NCBI GenBank assembly: GCA_014360395.1
Contig: JACIXM010000044.1
Coordinates: 1 to 23,658 of the forward strand
Length of the DNA stretch: 23,658 nt
Direction: 5' to 3'
From: Actinotalea sp.
Lineage (GTDB): Bacteria > Actinomycetota > Actinomycetes > Actinomycetales > Cellulomonadaceae
Shown here: positions 1 through 8,809 of the stretch, in pieces
Numbering within the stretch: position 1 is the stretch's first letter
How the letters are laid out: each line of letters begins with the position of its first letter
Notes under the pieces: generated by a model
Told to the model about the DNA's origin: nothing
The model's database searches: none
The model's input: only the letters and a program-made list of their open reading frames with translations
Made by a program: the position numbers and the translations under genes

Positions 1-68
1 TGACCGCGGCGGTGTGCAGGGCGGCGGAGCCCCGAGCCGGCCCCGCGTCGCGCGGTGCGCGACCGGGA

Positions 69-98
69 TTGGTCATCGGTCCGATCGTCTGGCACACT
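69..98 (+). promoter_or_regulatory. Candidate promoter of the S10 operon
   Basis: A TTGGTC hexamer at 69-74 and a CACACT hexamer at 93-98 are separated by 18 bases and resemble -35 and -10 elements of a housekeeping actinobacterial promoter. A TG lies just upstream of the -10 (TGG-CACACT). Transcription would start near 105 and give a leader of about 270 bases before rpsJ. The match is seen by eye only, and other start sites in this GC-rich stretch cannot be excluded. Confidence 0.4.
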
Positions 99-104
99 GT
101 TCAG

Positions 105-376
105 GTTGCCCGGCGCCGTATGCGTCCGAACGCGGCCGCCGGTGGGACCGTCCAGGTCCCGCCCGGCGCCAGAGCGCGGCCGGACCGGTGTGCGCGGCAG
201 CCACGTACGACAGACGTTGCAGGACCGGCCGGCCGAACGGCAGGCGCGGTCCCGACAGCATCCAACGACCTCGTGCCTTCACGGGTGCGCAGCGCGAGAG
301 TGTGTCGCCGAACGCGACACGCCCGAGTGCGGGGGTCGGACAGCTAGCGGTTCGAGAGAGAGAGTCAGACGACGCC
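105..376 (+). promoter_or_regulatory. Long 5' leader of the S10 operon
   Basis: The first 376 bases carry no gene I can support; the open frames there are GC-rich shadows. If the promoter at 69-98 is right, this is an untranslated leader of about 270 nt. It contains a hairpin at 302-320 with a 7-bp stem (GTGTCGC/GCGACAC) and a 5-base loop, about 55 bases before the rpsJ start. Long leaders before rpsJ are known sites of ribosomal-protein feedback in other bacteria (L4 in E. coli); whether this one works that way is inference. The only purine-rich SD candidate before rpsJ is the GAGAGAGAG run at 354-364. Confidence 0.45.
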
Positions 377-685
377 ATGGCGGGACAGAAGATCCGCATC
401 CGGCTCAAGTCCTACGACCACGAGGTCATCGACAGCTCGGCGCGCAAGATCGTCGACACGGTGACGCGCGCTGGTGCGACGGTCGTGGGCCCGGTGCCGC
501 TGCCGACGGAGAAGAACGTCTTCTGCGTCATCCGGTCGCCTCACAAGTACAAGGACAGCCGCGAGCACTTCGAGATGCGCACGCACAAGCGCCTCATCGA
601 CATCATCGATCCCACGCCGAAGGCGGTCGACTCGCTCATGCGTCTCGACCTGCCGGCGGACGTGAACATCGAGATCAAGCTCTGA
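377..685 (+). CDS. rpsJ: Small ribosomal subunit protein uS10
   Basis: The 102-residue product is S10, a protein of the 30S head that also pairs with NusB in transcription antitermination. It begins [19 protein letters not shown] and keeps the family blocks [10 protein letters not shown] and [19 protein letters not shown], and its length is normal for the family. The frame stays open far upstream, but conservation begins at the ATG at 377, so that start is chosen. The SD is weak, a GAGAGA tract about 12 bases before the start. It is the first gene of the S10 operon, followed by rplC after 16 bases. Confidence 0.98.
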   Translation: MAGQKIRIRLKSYDHEVIDSSARKIVDTVTRAGATVVGPVPLPTEKNVFCVIRSPHKYKDSREHFEMRTHKRLIDIIDPTPKAVDSLMRLDLPADVNIEIKL

Positions 686-701
686 GGCTCAGGAGATCAC
701 G

Positions 702-1364
702 ATGACCACGCTTCCCCAGAACGCCAAGCCGATCACGGCCGTGCTGGGCACCAAGCTCGGCATGACCCAGGTGTGGGACGAGGCCGGGCGCCTCGTGCCC
801 GTCACGGTCGTGCAGGTCGGCACCAACGTGGTGACCCAGGTCCGCTCCGAGGAGACGGACGGCTACACGGCGGTCCAGCTGGCCTACGGCCAGATCGACC
901 CCCGCAAGGTCACCCAGCCGCTCAAGGGCCACTTCGAGAAGGCCGGCGTGACCCCGCGCCGCCACGTGACGGAGATCCGCACGTCGGACGCCGCGCAGTA
1001 CGCGCTCGGCCAGGAGATCACCGCCGAGGCCTTCACCGCCGGCCAGCTCGTCGACGTCGTCGGCACCACCAAGGGCAAGGGCACGGCCGGTGTCATGAAG
1101 CGCCACGGCTTCGCCGGCGTCGGCGCCTCGCACGGTGCCCACCGCAACCACCGCAAGCCCGGCTCGATCGGTGGCGCCTCCACGCCGTCGCGCGTCTTCA
1201 AGGGTCTGCGCATGGCCGGTCGGATGGGCAACGCCCGCCAGACCACCCAGAACCTGACCGTGCACGCGGTCGACGCCGAGAAGGGTCTGGTGCTCGTCAA
1301 GGGCGCCGTCCCCGGCCCGAAGGGCGGCGTCGTGCTCGTGCGTTCCGCCGCGAAGGGAGCGTGA
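702..1364 (+). CDS. rplC: Large ribosomal subunit protein uL3
   Basis: L3, 220 residues, is an early-assembling 50S protein whose extended loop reaches towards the peptidyl-transferase centre. The sequence shows the typical N-terminus ([15 protein letters not shown]) and the loop blocks [14 protein letters not shown] and [11 protein letters not shown]. Around residues 171-176 it reads MAGRMG, with Arg where E. coli L3 has the Gln methylated by PrmB. That substitution is, to my knowledge, common in actinobacteria. An AGGAG site (690-694) sits before the ATG. The rplD gene follows after 7 bases. Confidence 0.98.
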   Translation: MTTLPQNAKPITAVLGTKLGMTQVWDEAGRLVPVTVVQVGTNVVTQVRSEETDGYTAVQLAYGQIDPRKVTQPLKGHFEKAGVTPRRHVTEIRTSDAAQYALGQEITAEAFTAGQLVDVVGTTKGKGTAGVMKRHGFAGVGASHGAHRNHRKPGSIGGASTPSRVFKGLRMAGRMGNARQTTQNLTVHAVDAEKGLVLVKGAVPGPKGGVVLVRSAAKGA

Positions 1365-1371
1365 GTCCCCG

Positions 1372-2073
1372 ATGACGACGCAGACCGTCGACGTCCTGGA
1401 CGCCCAGGGCAAGAAGGCCGGTACGGCCGAGCTGCCCGCCGAGGTGTTCGACGTCCAGACGAACGTCCCGCTCATCCACCAGGTCGTGGTCGCGCAGCTC
1501 GCGGCCGCCCGTCAGGGCACGCACAAGACGAAGACCCGCGCCGAGGTGTCCGGCGGCGGCCGCAAGCCGTACAAGCAGAAGGGCACCGGGCGGGCGCGTC
1601 AGGGCTCGACCCGTGCCCCGCAGTTCGCCGGTGGTGGCGTCGTGCACGGTCCCGTGCCGCGTGACTACAGCCAGCGCACGCCGAAGAAGATGAAGGCGGC
1701 CGCGCTGCGCGGCGCCCTGTCCGACCGCGCCCGCGCGGGCCGCGTGCACGTCGTCGAGAACTTCCTCGGTGCCGACGCGCTGCCGTCGACCAAGACCGCC
1801 GCGGCGACCCTCGCCACCCTGTCCCCGCGCCGCCACGTCCTCGTGGTGCTCGAGCGCGGCGACGAGGGCTCGTGGAAGTCGCTGCGCAACCTGGAGCAGG
1901 TGCACCTGCTCACCGCCGACCAGCTCAACACCTACGACGTGCTGGTCTCGGACGACGTCGTCTTCACGCGCGGCGCCCTCGAGGCGTTCCTCGAGCGTCC
2001 GGCCGGTCGCTCGGCCAAGGCCGTCGCGACCGAGTCCGAGGCGTCCGAGCTCGCCACGGAGGAGACGAAGTGA
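1372..2073 (+). CDS. rplD: Large ribosomal subunit protein uL4
   Basis: L4, 233 residues, lines the 50S exit tunnel with its extended loop. In E. coli it also represses its own S10 operon. The loop is clear: [29 protein letters not shown] motifs around residues 45-70, followed by [13 protein letters not shown]. The C-terminus carries a short acidic/alanine stretch ([12 protein letters not shown]) beyond the usual end. The stop codon overlaps the rplW GTG start by four bases (GTGA), suggesting translational coupling. Confidence 0.98.
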   Translation: MTTQTVDVLDAQGKKAGTAELPAEVFDVQTNVPLIHQVVVAQLAAARQGTHKTKTRAEVSGGGRKPYKQKGTGRARQGSTRAPQFAGGGVVHGPVPRDYSQRTPKKMKAAALRGALSDRARAGRVHVVENFLGADALPSTKTAAATLATLSPRRHVLVVLERGDEGSWKSLRNLEQVHLLTADQLNTYDVLVSDDVVFTRGALEAFLERPAGRSAKAVATESEASELATEETK

Positions 2074-2375
2074 CCACCGTGAACAAGAAGGACCCGCGCG
2101 ACATCCTCCTGTCGCCGGTCGTCTCCGAGAAGAGCTACGGGCTCCTCGACGAGGGCAAGTACACGTTCCTCGTGGACCCCCGTGCCAACAAGACCGAGAT
2201 CAAGATCGCCGTCGAGCAGGTCTTCGGCGTCAAGGTCGAGTCGGTCAACACGGCGAACCGCAAGGGCAAGAGCCGCCGCACCCGCTTCGGGATCGGCAAG
2301 CGCAAGGACACCAAGCGCGCGATCGTCACGCTGCGCGAGGGCACCATCGACATCTTCGGCGGACCGGTCGGCTGA
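2070..2375 (+). CDS. rplW: Large ribosomal subunit protein uL23
   Basis: L23, 101 residues, sits at the tunnel exit and docks trigger factor, SRP and the Sec translocon. Motifs are [15 protein letters not shown] at the N-terminus, [15 protein letters not shown], and the loop [19 protein letters not shown] chose the GTG at 2070 because GGAGGA (2058-2063) lies six bases upstream. An in-frame GTG at 2079 would be 15 bases from it. The start overlaps the end of rplD. Confidence 0.96.
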   Translation: MTTVNKKDPRDILLSPVVSEKSYGLLDEGKYTFLVDPRANKTEIKIAVEQVFGVKVESVNTANRKGKSRRTRFGIGKRKDTKRAIVTLREGTIDIFGGPVG

Positions 2376-2410
2376 CGCCGGACCGACGAGACGTAAGGGA
2401 CACACCTTCC

Positions 2411-3247
2411 ATGGGAATCCGTAAGTACAAGCCGACGACGCCGGGCCGCCGTGGCAGCAGCGTCGCCGACTTCGTCGAGATCACGCGCTCGGAGCCGGAG
2501 AAGTCGCTGGTCCGTCCGCTGCACAAGACCGGTGGTCGCAACTCGACCGGTCGCGTGACCACGCGGCACCAGGGCGGTGGCCACAAGCGCGCGTACCGTG
2601 TGATCGACTTCCGTCGTCACGACAAGGACGGCGTGCCGGCCAAGGTCGCGCACATCGAGTACGACCCGAACCGCACGGCGCGCATCGCGCTCCTGCACTA
2701 CGCCGACGGCGAGAAGCGCTACATCATCGCGCCGAACAAGCTGTCGCAGGGCGACGTGGTGGAGAACGGGCCCTCGGCGGACATCAAGCCGGGCAACAAC
2801 CTGCCGCTGCGCAACATCCCCACCGGTACGGTCATCCACGCCATCGAGCTCAAGCCCGGTGGCGGCGCGAAGATCGCCCGGTCGGCGGGCGCCTCGGTGC
2901 AGCTCGTCGCCAAGGACGGGCCGTACGCGCAGCTGCGCATGCCCTCCGGCGAGATCCGCAACGTCGACCTGCGCTGCCGCGCGACGGTCGGCGAGGTCGG
3001 CAACGCCGAGCAGTCGAACATCAACTGGGGCAAGGCCGGCCGCATGCGGTGGAAGGGCAAGCGCCCGACCGTCCGTGGCGTCGCCATGAACCCGATCGAC
3101 CACCCGCACGGTGGTGGTGAGGGCAAGACGTCCGGTGGGCGTCACCCCGTCAGCCCCTGGGGCCAGCCGGAGGGCCGCACGCGGCGCCCGAACAAGCCCA
3201 GCGACAAGCTGATCGTCCGTCGCCGTCGTACCGGCAAGAAGCGCTGA
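2411..3247 (+). CDS. rplB: Large ribosomal subunit protein uL2
   Basis: L2, 278 residues, is a core 50S protein needed for subunit joining and peptidyl-transferase activity. Conserved blocks include [13 protein letters not shown] at the N-terminus, [19 protein letters not shown], and the C-terminal [14 protein letters not shown]. The essential histidine corresponding to E. coli His229 is His231 here. The length is normal for the family. The ATG at 2411 starts the conserved sequence, although the frame is open well upstream. Confidence 0.98.
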   Translation: MGIRKYKPTTPGRRGSSVADFVEITRSEPEKSLVRPLHKTGGRNSTGRVTTRHQGGGHKRAYRVIDFRRHDKDGVPAKVAHIEYDPNRTARIALLHYADGEKRYIIAPNKLSQGDVVENGPSADIKPGNNLPLRNIPTGTVIHAIELKPGGGAKIARSAGASVQLVAKDGPYAQLRMPSGEIRNVDLRCRATVGEVGNAEQSNINWGKAGRMRWKGKRPTVRGVAMNPIDHPHGGGEGKTSGGRHPVSPWGQPEGRTRRPNKPSDKLIVRRRRTGKKR

Positions 3248-3262
3248 CAGGAGACCTGACCG

Positions 3263-3544
3263 ATGCCACGCAGCCTCAAGAAGGGCCCCTTCGTCGACGA
3301 CCACCTGCAGAAGAAGGTGGACGTGCAGAACGAGAAGGGGACCAAGACGGTCATCAAGACCTGGTCCCGCCGGTCGATGATCACCCCCGACTTCCTCGGG
3401 CACACGTTCGCCGTGCACGACGGTCGCAAGCACGTCCCGGTCTTCGTGACCGAGTCGATGGTCGGCCACAAGCTCGGCGAGTTCGCCCCCACGCGGACGT
3501 TCCGCGGCCACGAGAAGGACGACCGGAAGGGCCGTCGCCGCTGA
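3263..3544 (+). CDS. rpsS: Small ribosomal subunit protein uS19
   Basis: S19, 93 residues, lies in the 30S head near the A site and forms inter-subunit bridges. It begins [15 protein letters not shown] and has the conserved [28 protein letters not shown] segment and the C-terminal [12 protein letters not shown]. An AGGAG site (3249-3253) lies upstream of the ATG. A 63-base gap follows before rplV, one of the wider gaps within the S10 operon. Confidence 0.98.
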   Translation: MPRSLKKGPFVDDHLQKKVDVQNEKGTKTVIKTWSRRSMITPDFLGHTFAVHDGRKHVPVFVTESMVGHKLGEFAPTRTFRGHEKDDRKGRRR

Positions 3545-3607
3545 CCCTCGGGTCGAGCAGGTGACGTCCGGACCAGTCGCATGACGACACAAGAAGGCAG
3601 GACAGCA

Positions 3608-3976
3608 ATGGAAGCCAAGGCGCAGGCGCGGTTCGTCCGTGTCACGCCCCAGAAGGCCCGGCGCGTCGTGGACCTCATCCGTGGCAAGCAGGCCGAGGAG
3701 GCCGTCGCGACGCTGAAGTTCGCGCCGCAGGCCGCGGGGGAGACCGTCCGCAAGGTGGTCGAGAGCGCGATCGCCAACGCCCGCGTCAAGGCGGACCGCG
3801 CGAACGAGGCGTTCGACGCCTCGGAGCTCGTGGTCCAGGCGGCGTACGTCGACGAGGGCCCGACGCTCAAGCGGTTCCGTCCGCGCGCCCAGGGGCGTGC
3901 GTCGCGGATCCTCAAGCGCACGAGCCACATCACCGTGGTCGTCGCCCCGGTCGAGAAGAAGGAGAGGACCCGATAG
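3608..3976 (+). CDS. rplV: Large ribosomal subunit protein uL22
   Basis: L22, 122 residues, binds all domains of 23S rRNA; its beta-hairpin narrows the exit tunnel, where macrolide-resistance changes occur in other bacteria. Motifs are [20 protein letters not shown] near the start and [18 protein letters not shown] in the hairpin. An upstream in-frame ATG at 3581 is possible, but an AGGCAGGA site and family homology favour 3608. The TAG stop shares its last base with the GTG start of rpsC. Confidence 0.97.
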   Translation: MEAKAQARFVRVTPQKARRVVDLIRGKQAEEAVATLKFAPQAAGETVRKVVESAIANARVKADRANEAFDASELVVQAAYVDEGPTLKRFRPRAQGRASRILKRTSHITVVVAPVEKKERTR

Positions 3977-4788
3977 TGGGACAGAAGGTCAACCCGCACG
4001 GGTACCGCCTCGGCATCACCACCGACCACCGGTCGCGCTGGTTCGCCGACAGCACCAAGCCGGGGCAGCGGTACCGCGACTACGTCCGTGAGGACGTCCA
4101 GATCCGCAAGCTCATGTCGACGGGCCTCGAGCGCGCCGGCATCGCCAAGGTCGAGATCGAGCGCACCCGCGACCGCGTCCGCGTGGACATCCACACGGCG
4201 CGTCCGGGCATCGTCATCGGCCGCCGCGGCGCCGAGGCCGACCGCATCCGCGGCGAGCTCGAGAAGCTCACCGGCAAGCAGGTCCAGCTGAACATCCTCG
4301 AGGTCAAGAACGCCGAGCTCGAGGCCCAGCTGGTCGCGCAGGGCATCGCCGAGCAGCTGGCGAGCCGCGTCTCGTTCCGTCGCGCCATGCGCAAGGGCAT
4401 GCAGTCCGCCCTGCGCGCCGGTGCCAAGGGCATCCGGGTGCAGTGCGCCGGGCGCCTCGGCGGTGCGGAGATGAGCCGCAGCGAGTTCTACCGCGAGGGC
4501 CGTGTCCCGCTGCACACGCTGCGCGCGAACATCGACTTCGGCACCTTCGAGGCCCGGACGACCTTCGGTCAGATCGGCGTCAAGGTGTGGATCTACAAGG
4601 GCGACCTCACCGAGAAGGAGTACGCCCGCGAGCAGGCCGCCGCCGGCCCCCGCGCCCCGCGCGGTCCTCGCGGCGACCGGCCCGCCCGTGGCGCGCGTCG
4701 CCCCGAGCGTGCCGAGCGCACCGAGGCTCCGGCCGAGGCCGCGCCGGCGCCCGCCGAGTCGGCCCCTGAGACCGGAACGGAGTCCTGA
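3976..4788 (+). CDS. rpsC: Small ribosomal subunit protein uS3, long C-terminal tail
   Basis: S3, 270 residues, forms part of the mRNA entry site and helicase centre with S4 and S5. It starts with GTG ([14 protein letters not shown]). The KH-type RNA-binding region includes the GRRG turn near residue 83, and the core ends near KVWIYKGDL (about residue 213). Beyond it lies a roughly 50-residue tail rich in Arg, Pro, Ala and Glu ([14 protein letters not shown] and similar). Such tails are usual for actinobacterial S3. The start overlaps the rplV stop by one base. Confidence 0.97.
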   Translation: MGQKVNPHGYRLGITTDHRSRWFADSTKPGQRYRDYVREDVQIRKLMSTGLERAGIAKVEIERTRDRVRVDIHTARPGIVIGRRGAEADRIRGELEKLTGKQVQLNILEVKNAELEAQLVAQGIAEQLASRVSFRRAMRKGMQSALRAGAKGIRVQCAGRLGGAEMSRSEFYREGRVPLHTLRANIDFGTFEARTTFGQIGVKVWIYKGDLTEKEYAREQAAAGPRAPRGPRGDRPARGARRPERAERTEAPAEAAPAPAESAPETGTES

Positions 4789-4790
4789 GC

Positions 4791-5210
4791 ATGCTGATCC
4801 CGCGGCGGCTCAAGCACCGCAAGCAGCACCACCCGTCGCGCTCCGGCGCGGCGAAGGGTGGTACCACGATCGCCTTCGGTGAGTACGGCATCCAGGCTCT
4901 CGAGCCCGCCTACGTGACCAACCGGCAGATCGAGTCGGCGCGTATCGCCATGACGCGTCACATCAAGCGTGGCGGCAAGGTGTGGATCAACATCTACCCC
5001 GACCGCCCGTTGACCAAGAAGCCGGCCGAGACCCGCATGGGCTCCGGCAAGGGCTCGCCCGAGTGGTGGGTCGCGAACGTCAAGCCGGGCCGCATCATGT
5101 TCGAGCTCGCCGGTGTCCCGGAGCCGCTCGCTCGCGAGGCCATGCGCCGCGCGATGCACAAGCTCCCGATGAAGTGCCGTTTCGTGGTGCGCGAGGGTGG
5201 TGGCAACTGA
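4791..5210 (+). CDS. rplP: Large ribosomal subunit protein uL16
   Basis: L16, 139 residues, helps position A-site tRNA in the 50S subunit. It begins [17 protein letters not shown] and keeps [28 protein letters not shown]. That segment includes the Arg-Met-Gly region where some bacteria hydroxylate Arg. The C-terminus [14 protein letters not shown] is typical, and the length is normal. Two bases separate it from rpsC, and its TGA overlaps the rpmC ATG by one base. Confidence 0.98.
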   Translation: MLIPRRLKHRKQHHPSRSGAAKGGTTIAFGEYGIQALEPAYVTNRQIESARIAMTRHIKRGGKVWINIYPDRPLTKKPAETRMGSGKGSPEWWVANVKPGRIMFELAGVPEPLAREAMRRAMHKLPMKCRFVVREGGGN

Positions 5211-5452
5211 TGGCTATCGGATCGAAGGAGCTGGCTCCGGCCGAGCTCGACGGCATGGACGACGAGACGCTCGTCGCCGAGCTGAAGAAGGCCAAGGAGG
5301 AGCTGTTCAACCTCCGTTTCCAGTCCGCGACCGGTCAGCTCGAGAGCCACGGCCGGCTCAAGGCCGTCCGCCGCGACATCGCGCGGATCTACACGGTCCT
5401 GCGCGAGCGCGAGCTCGGCATCCGTACCGCACCCGGCCCTGACGCCGAGTGA
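5210..5452 (+). CDS. rpmC: Large ribosomal subunit protein uL29
   Basis: L29, 80 residues, is a helical hairpin protein at the tunnel exit next to L23. The ATG at 5210 uses the last base of the rplP stop codon. The sequence has the family pattern [27 protein letters not shown] followed by [19 protein letters not shown]. It is slightly longer than the E. coli protein, with a polar tail (RTAPGPDAE). Translation is likely coupled to rplP. Confidence 0.97.
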   Translation: MAIGSKELAPAELDGMDDETLVAELKKAKEELFNLRFQSATGQLESHGRLKAVRRDIARIYTVLRERELGIRTAPGPDAE

Positions 5453-5466
5453 TCGAGAGGTCTGAC

Positions 5467-5769
5467 ATGAGCACCGAGAACGCAGCGGCGCAGGCCGCCG
5501 AGTCCGCGGCCGACGAGGCCCGCCCGTACCGCAAGACGCGGCGCGGCTACGTCGTCAGCGACAAGATGCAGAAGACCGTCGTGGTCGAGGTCGAGGACCG
5601 GGTCAAGCACCCGCTCTACGGCAAGGTCATGCGGCGCACGAGCAAGGTCAAGGCGCACGACGAGGCCAGTGCGGCCGGCGTCGGCGACCTCGTCCTCATC
5701 ATGGAGACCCGTCCGCTGTCGGCGACGAAGCGCTGGCGCGTGGTGGAGATCCTGGAGAAGGCGAAGTAA
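5467..5769 (+). CDS. rpsQ: Small ribosomal subunit protein uS17
   Basis: S17, 100 residues, is an OB-fold protein binding 16S helix 11. An Ala/Glu-rich N-terminal extension of about 22 residues precedes the core [22 protein letters not shown]. The core ends in the usual [18 protein letters not shown]. The ATG at 5467 has GAGAGG (5455-5460) six bases upstream. A GTG at 5449 overlapping the rpmC stop is in frame but has no comparable SD. This is the last gene of the S10 operon. Confidence 0.97.
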   Translation: MSTENAAAQAAESAADEARPYRKTRRGYVVSDKMQKTVVVEVEDRVKHPLYGKVMRRTSKVKAHDEASAAGVGDLVLIMETRPLSATKRWRVVEILEKAK

Positions 5770-5778
5770 GAGGCGCCG

Positions 5779-5814
5779 GGACCGTCCGGCCGCCCCGCGG
5801 CGGCTGGACGGTCC
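5779..5814 (+). terminator. Long hairpin between the S10 and spc operons
   Basis: GGACCGTCC (5779-5787) and GGACGGTCC (5806-5814) are perfect reverse complements. The stem continues inward through one G-U pair and six more pairs to a four-base loop (5795-5798), about 16 pairs in all. It lies 9 bases after the rpsQ stop and 73 bases before rplN. No T-run follows, as is common for actinobacterial terminators. It may end S10 transcription, act as a leaky attenuator, or be an RNA-processing site. Confidence 0.65.
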
Positions 5815-5887
5815 ACGTCCTCACCCCATATCCGTTCGGCCAGGCTCGCGCTGGCGAGAACCGGCTCGACGACAGGAGTTCACAGAC

Positions 5888-6256
5888 ATGATCCAGCAGG
5901 AGTCGCGACTGAAGGTCGCCGACAACACGGGAGCGAAGCAGATCCTCTGCATCCGTGTTCTCGGCGGGTCCGGCCGTCGCTACGCCGGTATCGGCGACGT
6001 GATCGTCGCGACGGTCAAGGACGCCATCCCGGGCGGCAACGTCAAGAAGGGCGACGTCGTCAAGGCCGTCGTCGTGCGCACCACCAAGGAGCGCCGCCGG
6101 CCGGACGGCTCGTACATCAAGTTCGACGAGAACGCCGCGGTGATCCTCAAGAACGACGGGGAGCCCCGTGGGACGCGCATCTTCGGCCCGGTCGGTCGTG
6201 AGCTGCGGGACAAGAAGTTCATGAAGATCATCTCGCTGGCACCGGAGGTGCTCTGA
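5888..6256 (+). CDS. rplN: Large ribosomal subunit protein uL14
   Basis: L14, 122 residues, sits at the subunit interface and contacts 16S helix 14. It begins [20 protein letters not shown]. It also keeps [20 protein letters not shown] and the C-terminal [26 protein letters not shown], all diagnostic, and the length is exactly typical. AGGAG (5875-5879) precedes the ATG. It is the first gene of the spc operon, 118 bases after rpsQ, and probably has its own promoter in that gap, though I see no convincing hexamer pair. Confidence 0.98.
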   Translation: MIQQESRLKVADNTGAKQILCIRVLGGSGRRYAGIGDVIVATVKDAIPGGNVKKGDVVKAVVVRTTKERRRPDGSYIKFDENAAVILKNDGEPRGTRIFGPVGRELRDKKFMKIISLAPEVL

Positions 6257-6258
6257 CC

Positions 6259-6600
6259 ATGGCCAAGATCAAGAAGGGCGACCTCGTCGTCGTCATCGCG
6301 GGCCGCGACAAGGGCAAGCAGGGCCGTGTGCTCGAGGTGCTCCAGGAGAAGGACCGCGTCATCGTCGAGGGCGTGCAGCGCATGACCCACCACGTCAAGG
6401 CCGGCCAGACGTCGCGCGGCACGCGCACGGGCGGGATCGAGACGCGTGAGGCGGCGATCCACGTCAGCAACGTCATGCTCGTGGACCCGGAGACGAAGAA
6501 GGGCACGCGCGTCGGTTACCGCACCGAGGAGATCGAGCGCGACGGCCGCACCCGCACGGTGCGCGTCCGCGTGGCGAAGCGCTCGGGTAAGGACATCTGA
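6259..6600 (+). CDS. rplX: Large ribosomal subunit protein uL24
   Basis: L24, 113 residues, is an assembly-initiating 50S protein. A KOW motif is clear at the N-terminus ([20 protein letters not shown], residues 4-23). It is followed by the conserved [14 protein letters not shown] and [17 protein letters not shown]. The basic C-terminal end ([15 protein letters not shown]) is normal. The start lies two bases after the rplN stop, inside a compact operon. Confidence 0.98.
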   Translation: MAKIKKGDLVVVIAGRDKGKQGRVLEVLQEKDRVIVEGVQRMTHHVKAGQTSRGTRTGGIETREAAIHVSNVMLVDPETKKGTRVGYRTEEIERDGRTRTVRVRVAKRSGKDI

Positions 6601-6601
6601 G

Positions 6602-7174
6602 ATGAGCACTGAGACTGTCGAGACGCGGACGGCTCCGCGTCTGAAGACGAAGTACGCCGAGGAGATCCTCCCCGCCCTGCGCGAGGAGTTCGGCCACGAG
6701 AACGTCAACCAGGTCGCGCGCCTCGTGAAGGTCGTCGTGAACATGGGCGTCGGCGAGGCCGCCAAGGACTCCAAGCTCATCGAGGGCGCGATCCGCGACC
6801 TGACCGCGATCACCGGTCAGAAGCCGCAGGTCACCAAGGCGCGCAAGTCCATCGCCCAGTTCAAGCTGCGCGAGGGCATGCCGATCGGTGCGCACGTCAC
6901 CCTCCGGGGGGACCGCATGTGGGAGTTCACGGACCGGCTCGTCTCGCTGGCCCTGCCCCGCATCCGCGACTTCCGCGGGCTGTCGCCGAAGCAGTTCGAC
7001 GGCCACGGCAACTACACGTTCGGCCTGACCGAGCAGGTGATGTTCCACGAGGTCGACCCCGACAAGATCGACCGCAGCCGTGGCATGGACATCACCATCG
7101 TGACGACCGCGACCACCGACGACGAGGGCCGCTCGCTGCTCCGCCGTCTCGGCTTCCCCTTCAAGGAGAACTGA
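6602..7174 (+). CDS. rplE: Large ribosomal subunit protein uL5
   Basis: L5, 190 residues, belongs to the central protuberance and binds 5S rRNA and P-site tRNA. Family blocks are [40 protein letters not shown] and [17 protein letters not shown]. An N-terminal extension of some 12 residues ([12 protein letters not shown]) precedes the core. The ATG at 6602 lies one base after the rplX stop. Conservation starts here although the frame is open upstream. Confidence 0.98.
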   Translation: MSTETVETRTAPRLKTKYAEEILPALREEFGHENVNQVARLVKVVVNMGVGEAAKDSKLIEGAIRDLTAITGQKPQVTKARKSIAQFKLREGMPIGAHVTLRGDRMWEFTDRLVSLALPRIRDFRGLSPKQFDGHGNYTFGLTEQVMFHEVDPDKIDRSRGMDITIVTTATTDDEGRSLLRRLGFPFKEN

Positions 7175-7176
7175 CC

Positions 7177-7362
7177 ATGGCGAAGACCGCCCTGATCCAG
7201 AAGGCGGCGCGGAAGCCCAAGTACGCGGTCCGCGCCTACACCCGGTGCCAGCCGTGGGGCCGGCCGCACTCGGTGTACCGCAAGTTCGGCCTCTGCCGCA
7301 TCTGCCTGCGCCAGATGGCGCACCGCGGTGAGCTCCCCGGCGTCACCAAGAGCAGCTGGTAA
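7177..7362 (+). CDS. rpsZ: Small ribosomal subunit protein uS14, zinc type with one cysteine missing
   Basis: This 61-residue protein is the short zinc-ribbon form of S14 (type Z), a 30S head protein. It begins [21 protein letters not shown] and ends [11 protein letters not shown]. The family coordinates zinc with Cys24, Cys27, Cys40 and Cys43 in two C-x2-C pairs. Here residues 24-27 read CQPW: Cys24, Cys40 and Cys43 are present, but position 27 is Trp (codon TGG, 7255-7257), with Pro before it. Flanking residues are otherwise canonical. This could be a true variant with altered metal binding (His31 is a possible substitute) or a sequence error. The gene lies between rplE and rpsH as expected. 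Confidence 0.95.
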   Translation: MAKTALIQKAARKPKYAVRAYTRCQPWGRPHSVYRKFGLCRICLRQMAHRGELPGVTKSSW

Positions 7363-7380
7363 CCACTACGCCGCAGGTCC

Positions 7381-7403
7381 CCTTGCGCCGGCACGGCGCG
7401 GGG
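7381..7403 (+). other. Hairpin between rpsZ and rpsH
   Basis: A stem of GCGCCG (7385-7390) with CGGCGC (7394-7399) closes a GCA loop. It extends outward by two G-U and two G-C pairs to span 7381-7403. It lies in the 70-base gap before rpsH, about 10 bases ahead of the GAGGAAGG ribosome site. In E. coli, S8 represses the spc operon by binding RNA near the rplE start; this hairpin is placed differently, and a regulatory role is only a possibility. Confidence 0.4.
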
Positions 7404-7432
7404 ATACCCCGGCGAGGAAGGGCACAAGCCCG

Positions 7433-7831
7433 ATGACGATGACCGACCCCATCGCAGACATGCTGACGCGTCTGCGGAACGCGAACTCCGCGTACCACGA
7501 CTCCGTGACGATGCCGTACTCCAAGCTGAAGGCGAACATCGCGGAGATCCTCCAGGCGGAGGGCTACATCGCCGGCTGGACCGTCGGGGACGCCCCGGTG
7601 GGCAAGAACCTGACGATCCAGCTGAAGTTCGGCCCGAACCGTGAGCGCTCGCTCGCGGGCGTGCGCCGTGTGTCCAAGCCGGGCCTGCGCGTCTACGCCA
7701 AGTCCACCAACCTGCCCCGCGTGCTCGGCGGCCTCGGCGTGGCGATCCTGTCCACGTCCTCCGGCCTCCTGACCGACAAGCAGGCCGCGACGAAGGGTGT
7801 AGGTGGGGAAGTCCTCGCCTACGTCTGGTAA
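7433..7831 (+). CDS. rpsH: Small ribosomal subunit protein uS8
   Basis: S8, 132 residues, is a primary 16S-binding protein and the known spc-operon regulator in E. coli. It reads [23 protein letters not shown] at the start. The C-terminal RNA-binding part has [35 protein letters not shown] and ends [17 protein letters not shown] (7414-7421) is 11 bases from the ATG at 7433 and 17 from the next in-frame ATG (7439), so 7433 is preferred. The open frame continues upstream but is not conserved. Confidence 0.98.
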   Translation: MTMTDPIADMLTRLRNANSAYHDSVTMPYSKLKANIAEILQAEGYIAGWTVGDAPVGKNLTIQLKFGPNRERSLAGVRRVSKPGLRVYAKSTNLPRVLGGLGVAILSTSSGLLTDKQAATKGVGGEVLAYVW

Positions 7832-7855
7832 CCGAGAGACCGAGAGGAGAGCACC

Positions 7856-8392
7856 ATGTCCCGAATCGGCAAGGTCCCCGTCCCGGTCCCGGCCGGCGTC
7901 GACGTCGCGATCGACGGCGCGCGCGTGACGGTCAAGGGCCCCAAGGGCACCCTGACGCACACCGTGGCGGCGCCCATCCAGGTCGCGCAGGAGGACGGCA
8001 CCCTCGTGGTGACCCGTCCCGACGACGAGCGCACCTCGCGGTCGCTGCACGGCCTGACCCGCACGCTGCTGGCGAACCTCGTCACCGGCGTGACCGAGGG
8101 CTACACGAAGAAGCTCGAGATCGTCGGCACCGGTTACCGCGTGACCGCCAAGGGCTCGGACCTCGAGTTCGCGCTCGGGTTCAGCCACCCGGTGACCGTC
8201 GCGGCGCCGGAGGGCATCACCTTCACGGTGGAGACCCCGACGAAGTTCTCCGTGAGCGGCATCGACAAGCAGCAGGTCGGCGAGGTCGCCGCGAACATCC
8301 GCAAGATCCGCAAGCCCGAGCCGTACAAGGGCAAGGGCGTGCGGTACGCGGGCGAGGTCGTCCGCCGCAAGGCTGGAAAGGCTGGTAAGTAA
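7856..8392 (+). CDS. rplF: Large ribosomal subunit protein uL6
   Basis: L6, 178 residues, lies near the GTPase-associated region of the 50S subunit and has two similar alpha/beta domains. It begins [20 protein letters not shown] and has [12 protein letters not shown] in the first domain. The second domain carries the signature [27 protein letters not shown] at its C-terminus. The length is normal. GAGAGGAGAG-type SD sequence (7840-7849) precedes the ATG. Confidence 0.98.
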   Translation: MSRIGKVPVPVPAGVDVAIDGARVTVKGPKGTLTHTVAAPIQVAQEDGTLVVTRPDDERTSRSLHGLTRTLLANLVTGVTEGYTKKLEIVGTGYRVTAKGSDLEFALGFSHPVTVAAPEGITFTVETPTKFSVSGIDKQQVGEVAANIRKIRKPEPYKGKGVRYAGEVVRRKAGKAGK

Positions 8393-8394
8393 CC

Positions 8395-8766
8395 GTGGCT
8401 ATCACCATCCGCGGCAAGGGCAAGGCCGTCGCCCGTGCGCGCCGCCACCTCCGCCTGCGCAAGAAGGTCGTCGGCACCGCCGCGCGGCCCCGCCTGGTCG
8501 TGACGCGCTCGACGCGCCACATGGTTGCCCAGGTCGTCGACGACAGCGTCGGCCGCACGCTGGCGTCCGCGTCCACCCTCGAGGCGGACCTGCGGGCGTT
8601 CGACGGCGACAAGACCGCCAAGGCGCGTCGGGTCGGCGAGCTCCTCGCCGAGCGGGCGAAGGCCGCCGGTGTCGAGGCCGTCGTGTTCGACCGTGGGGGC
8701 AACAAGTACCACGGCCGTGTCGCGGCGGTCGCCGACGGCGCCCGCGAGGGCGGTCTCGCCCTGTGA
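8395..8766 (+). CDS. rplR: Large ribosomal subunit protein uL18
   Basis: L18, 123 residues, binds 5S rRNA with L5 in the central protuberance. The GTG start at 8395 lies two bases after rplF. The basic N-terminus ([20 protein letters not shown]) is followed by the core [20 protein letters not shown] and the C-terminal [27 protein letters not shown], all typical. A 43-base gap precedes rpsE. Confidence 0.98.
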   Translation: MAITIRGKGKAVARARRHLRLRKKVVGTAARPRLVVTRSTRHMVAQVVDDSVGRTLASASTLEADLRAFDGDKTAKARRVGELLAERAKAAGVEAVVFDRGGNKYHGRVAAVADGAREGGLAL

Positions 8767-8809
8767 CCCCCACCCGAGTCCTGTCCGTACGGAAGCAGAG
8801 GAAGTTCTG

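Noticed and set aside
12..376. Open frames upstream of rpsJ that could be a small gene or an N-terminal extension of S10.
   Set aside because: The translations are Arg/Pro/Gly-rich without known motifs, and S10 homology starts exactly at the ATG at 377.
2135..3928. A long minus-strand open frame of about 600 codons opposite rplW, rplB, rpsS and rplV.
   Set aside because: Same reasoning: it mirrors real ribosomal genes, and high GC makes stop codons rare on the opposite strand.
7177..7362. A frameshift in rpsZ as explanation of the missing cysteine.
   Set aside because: The frame is intact on both sides of the site and the protein length is exactly that of the family; the change is a local substitution.
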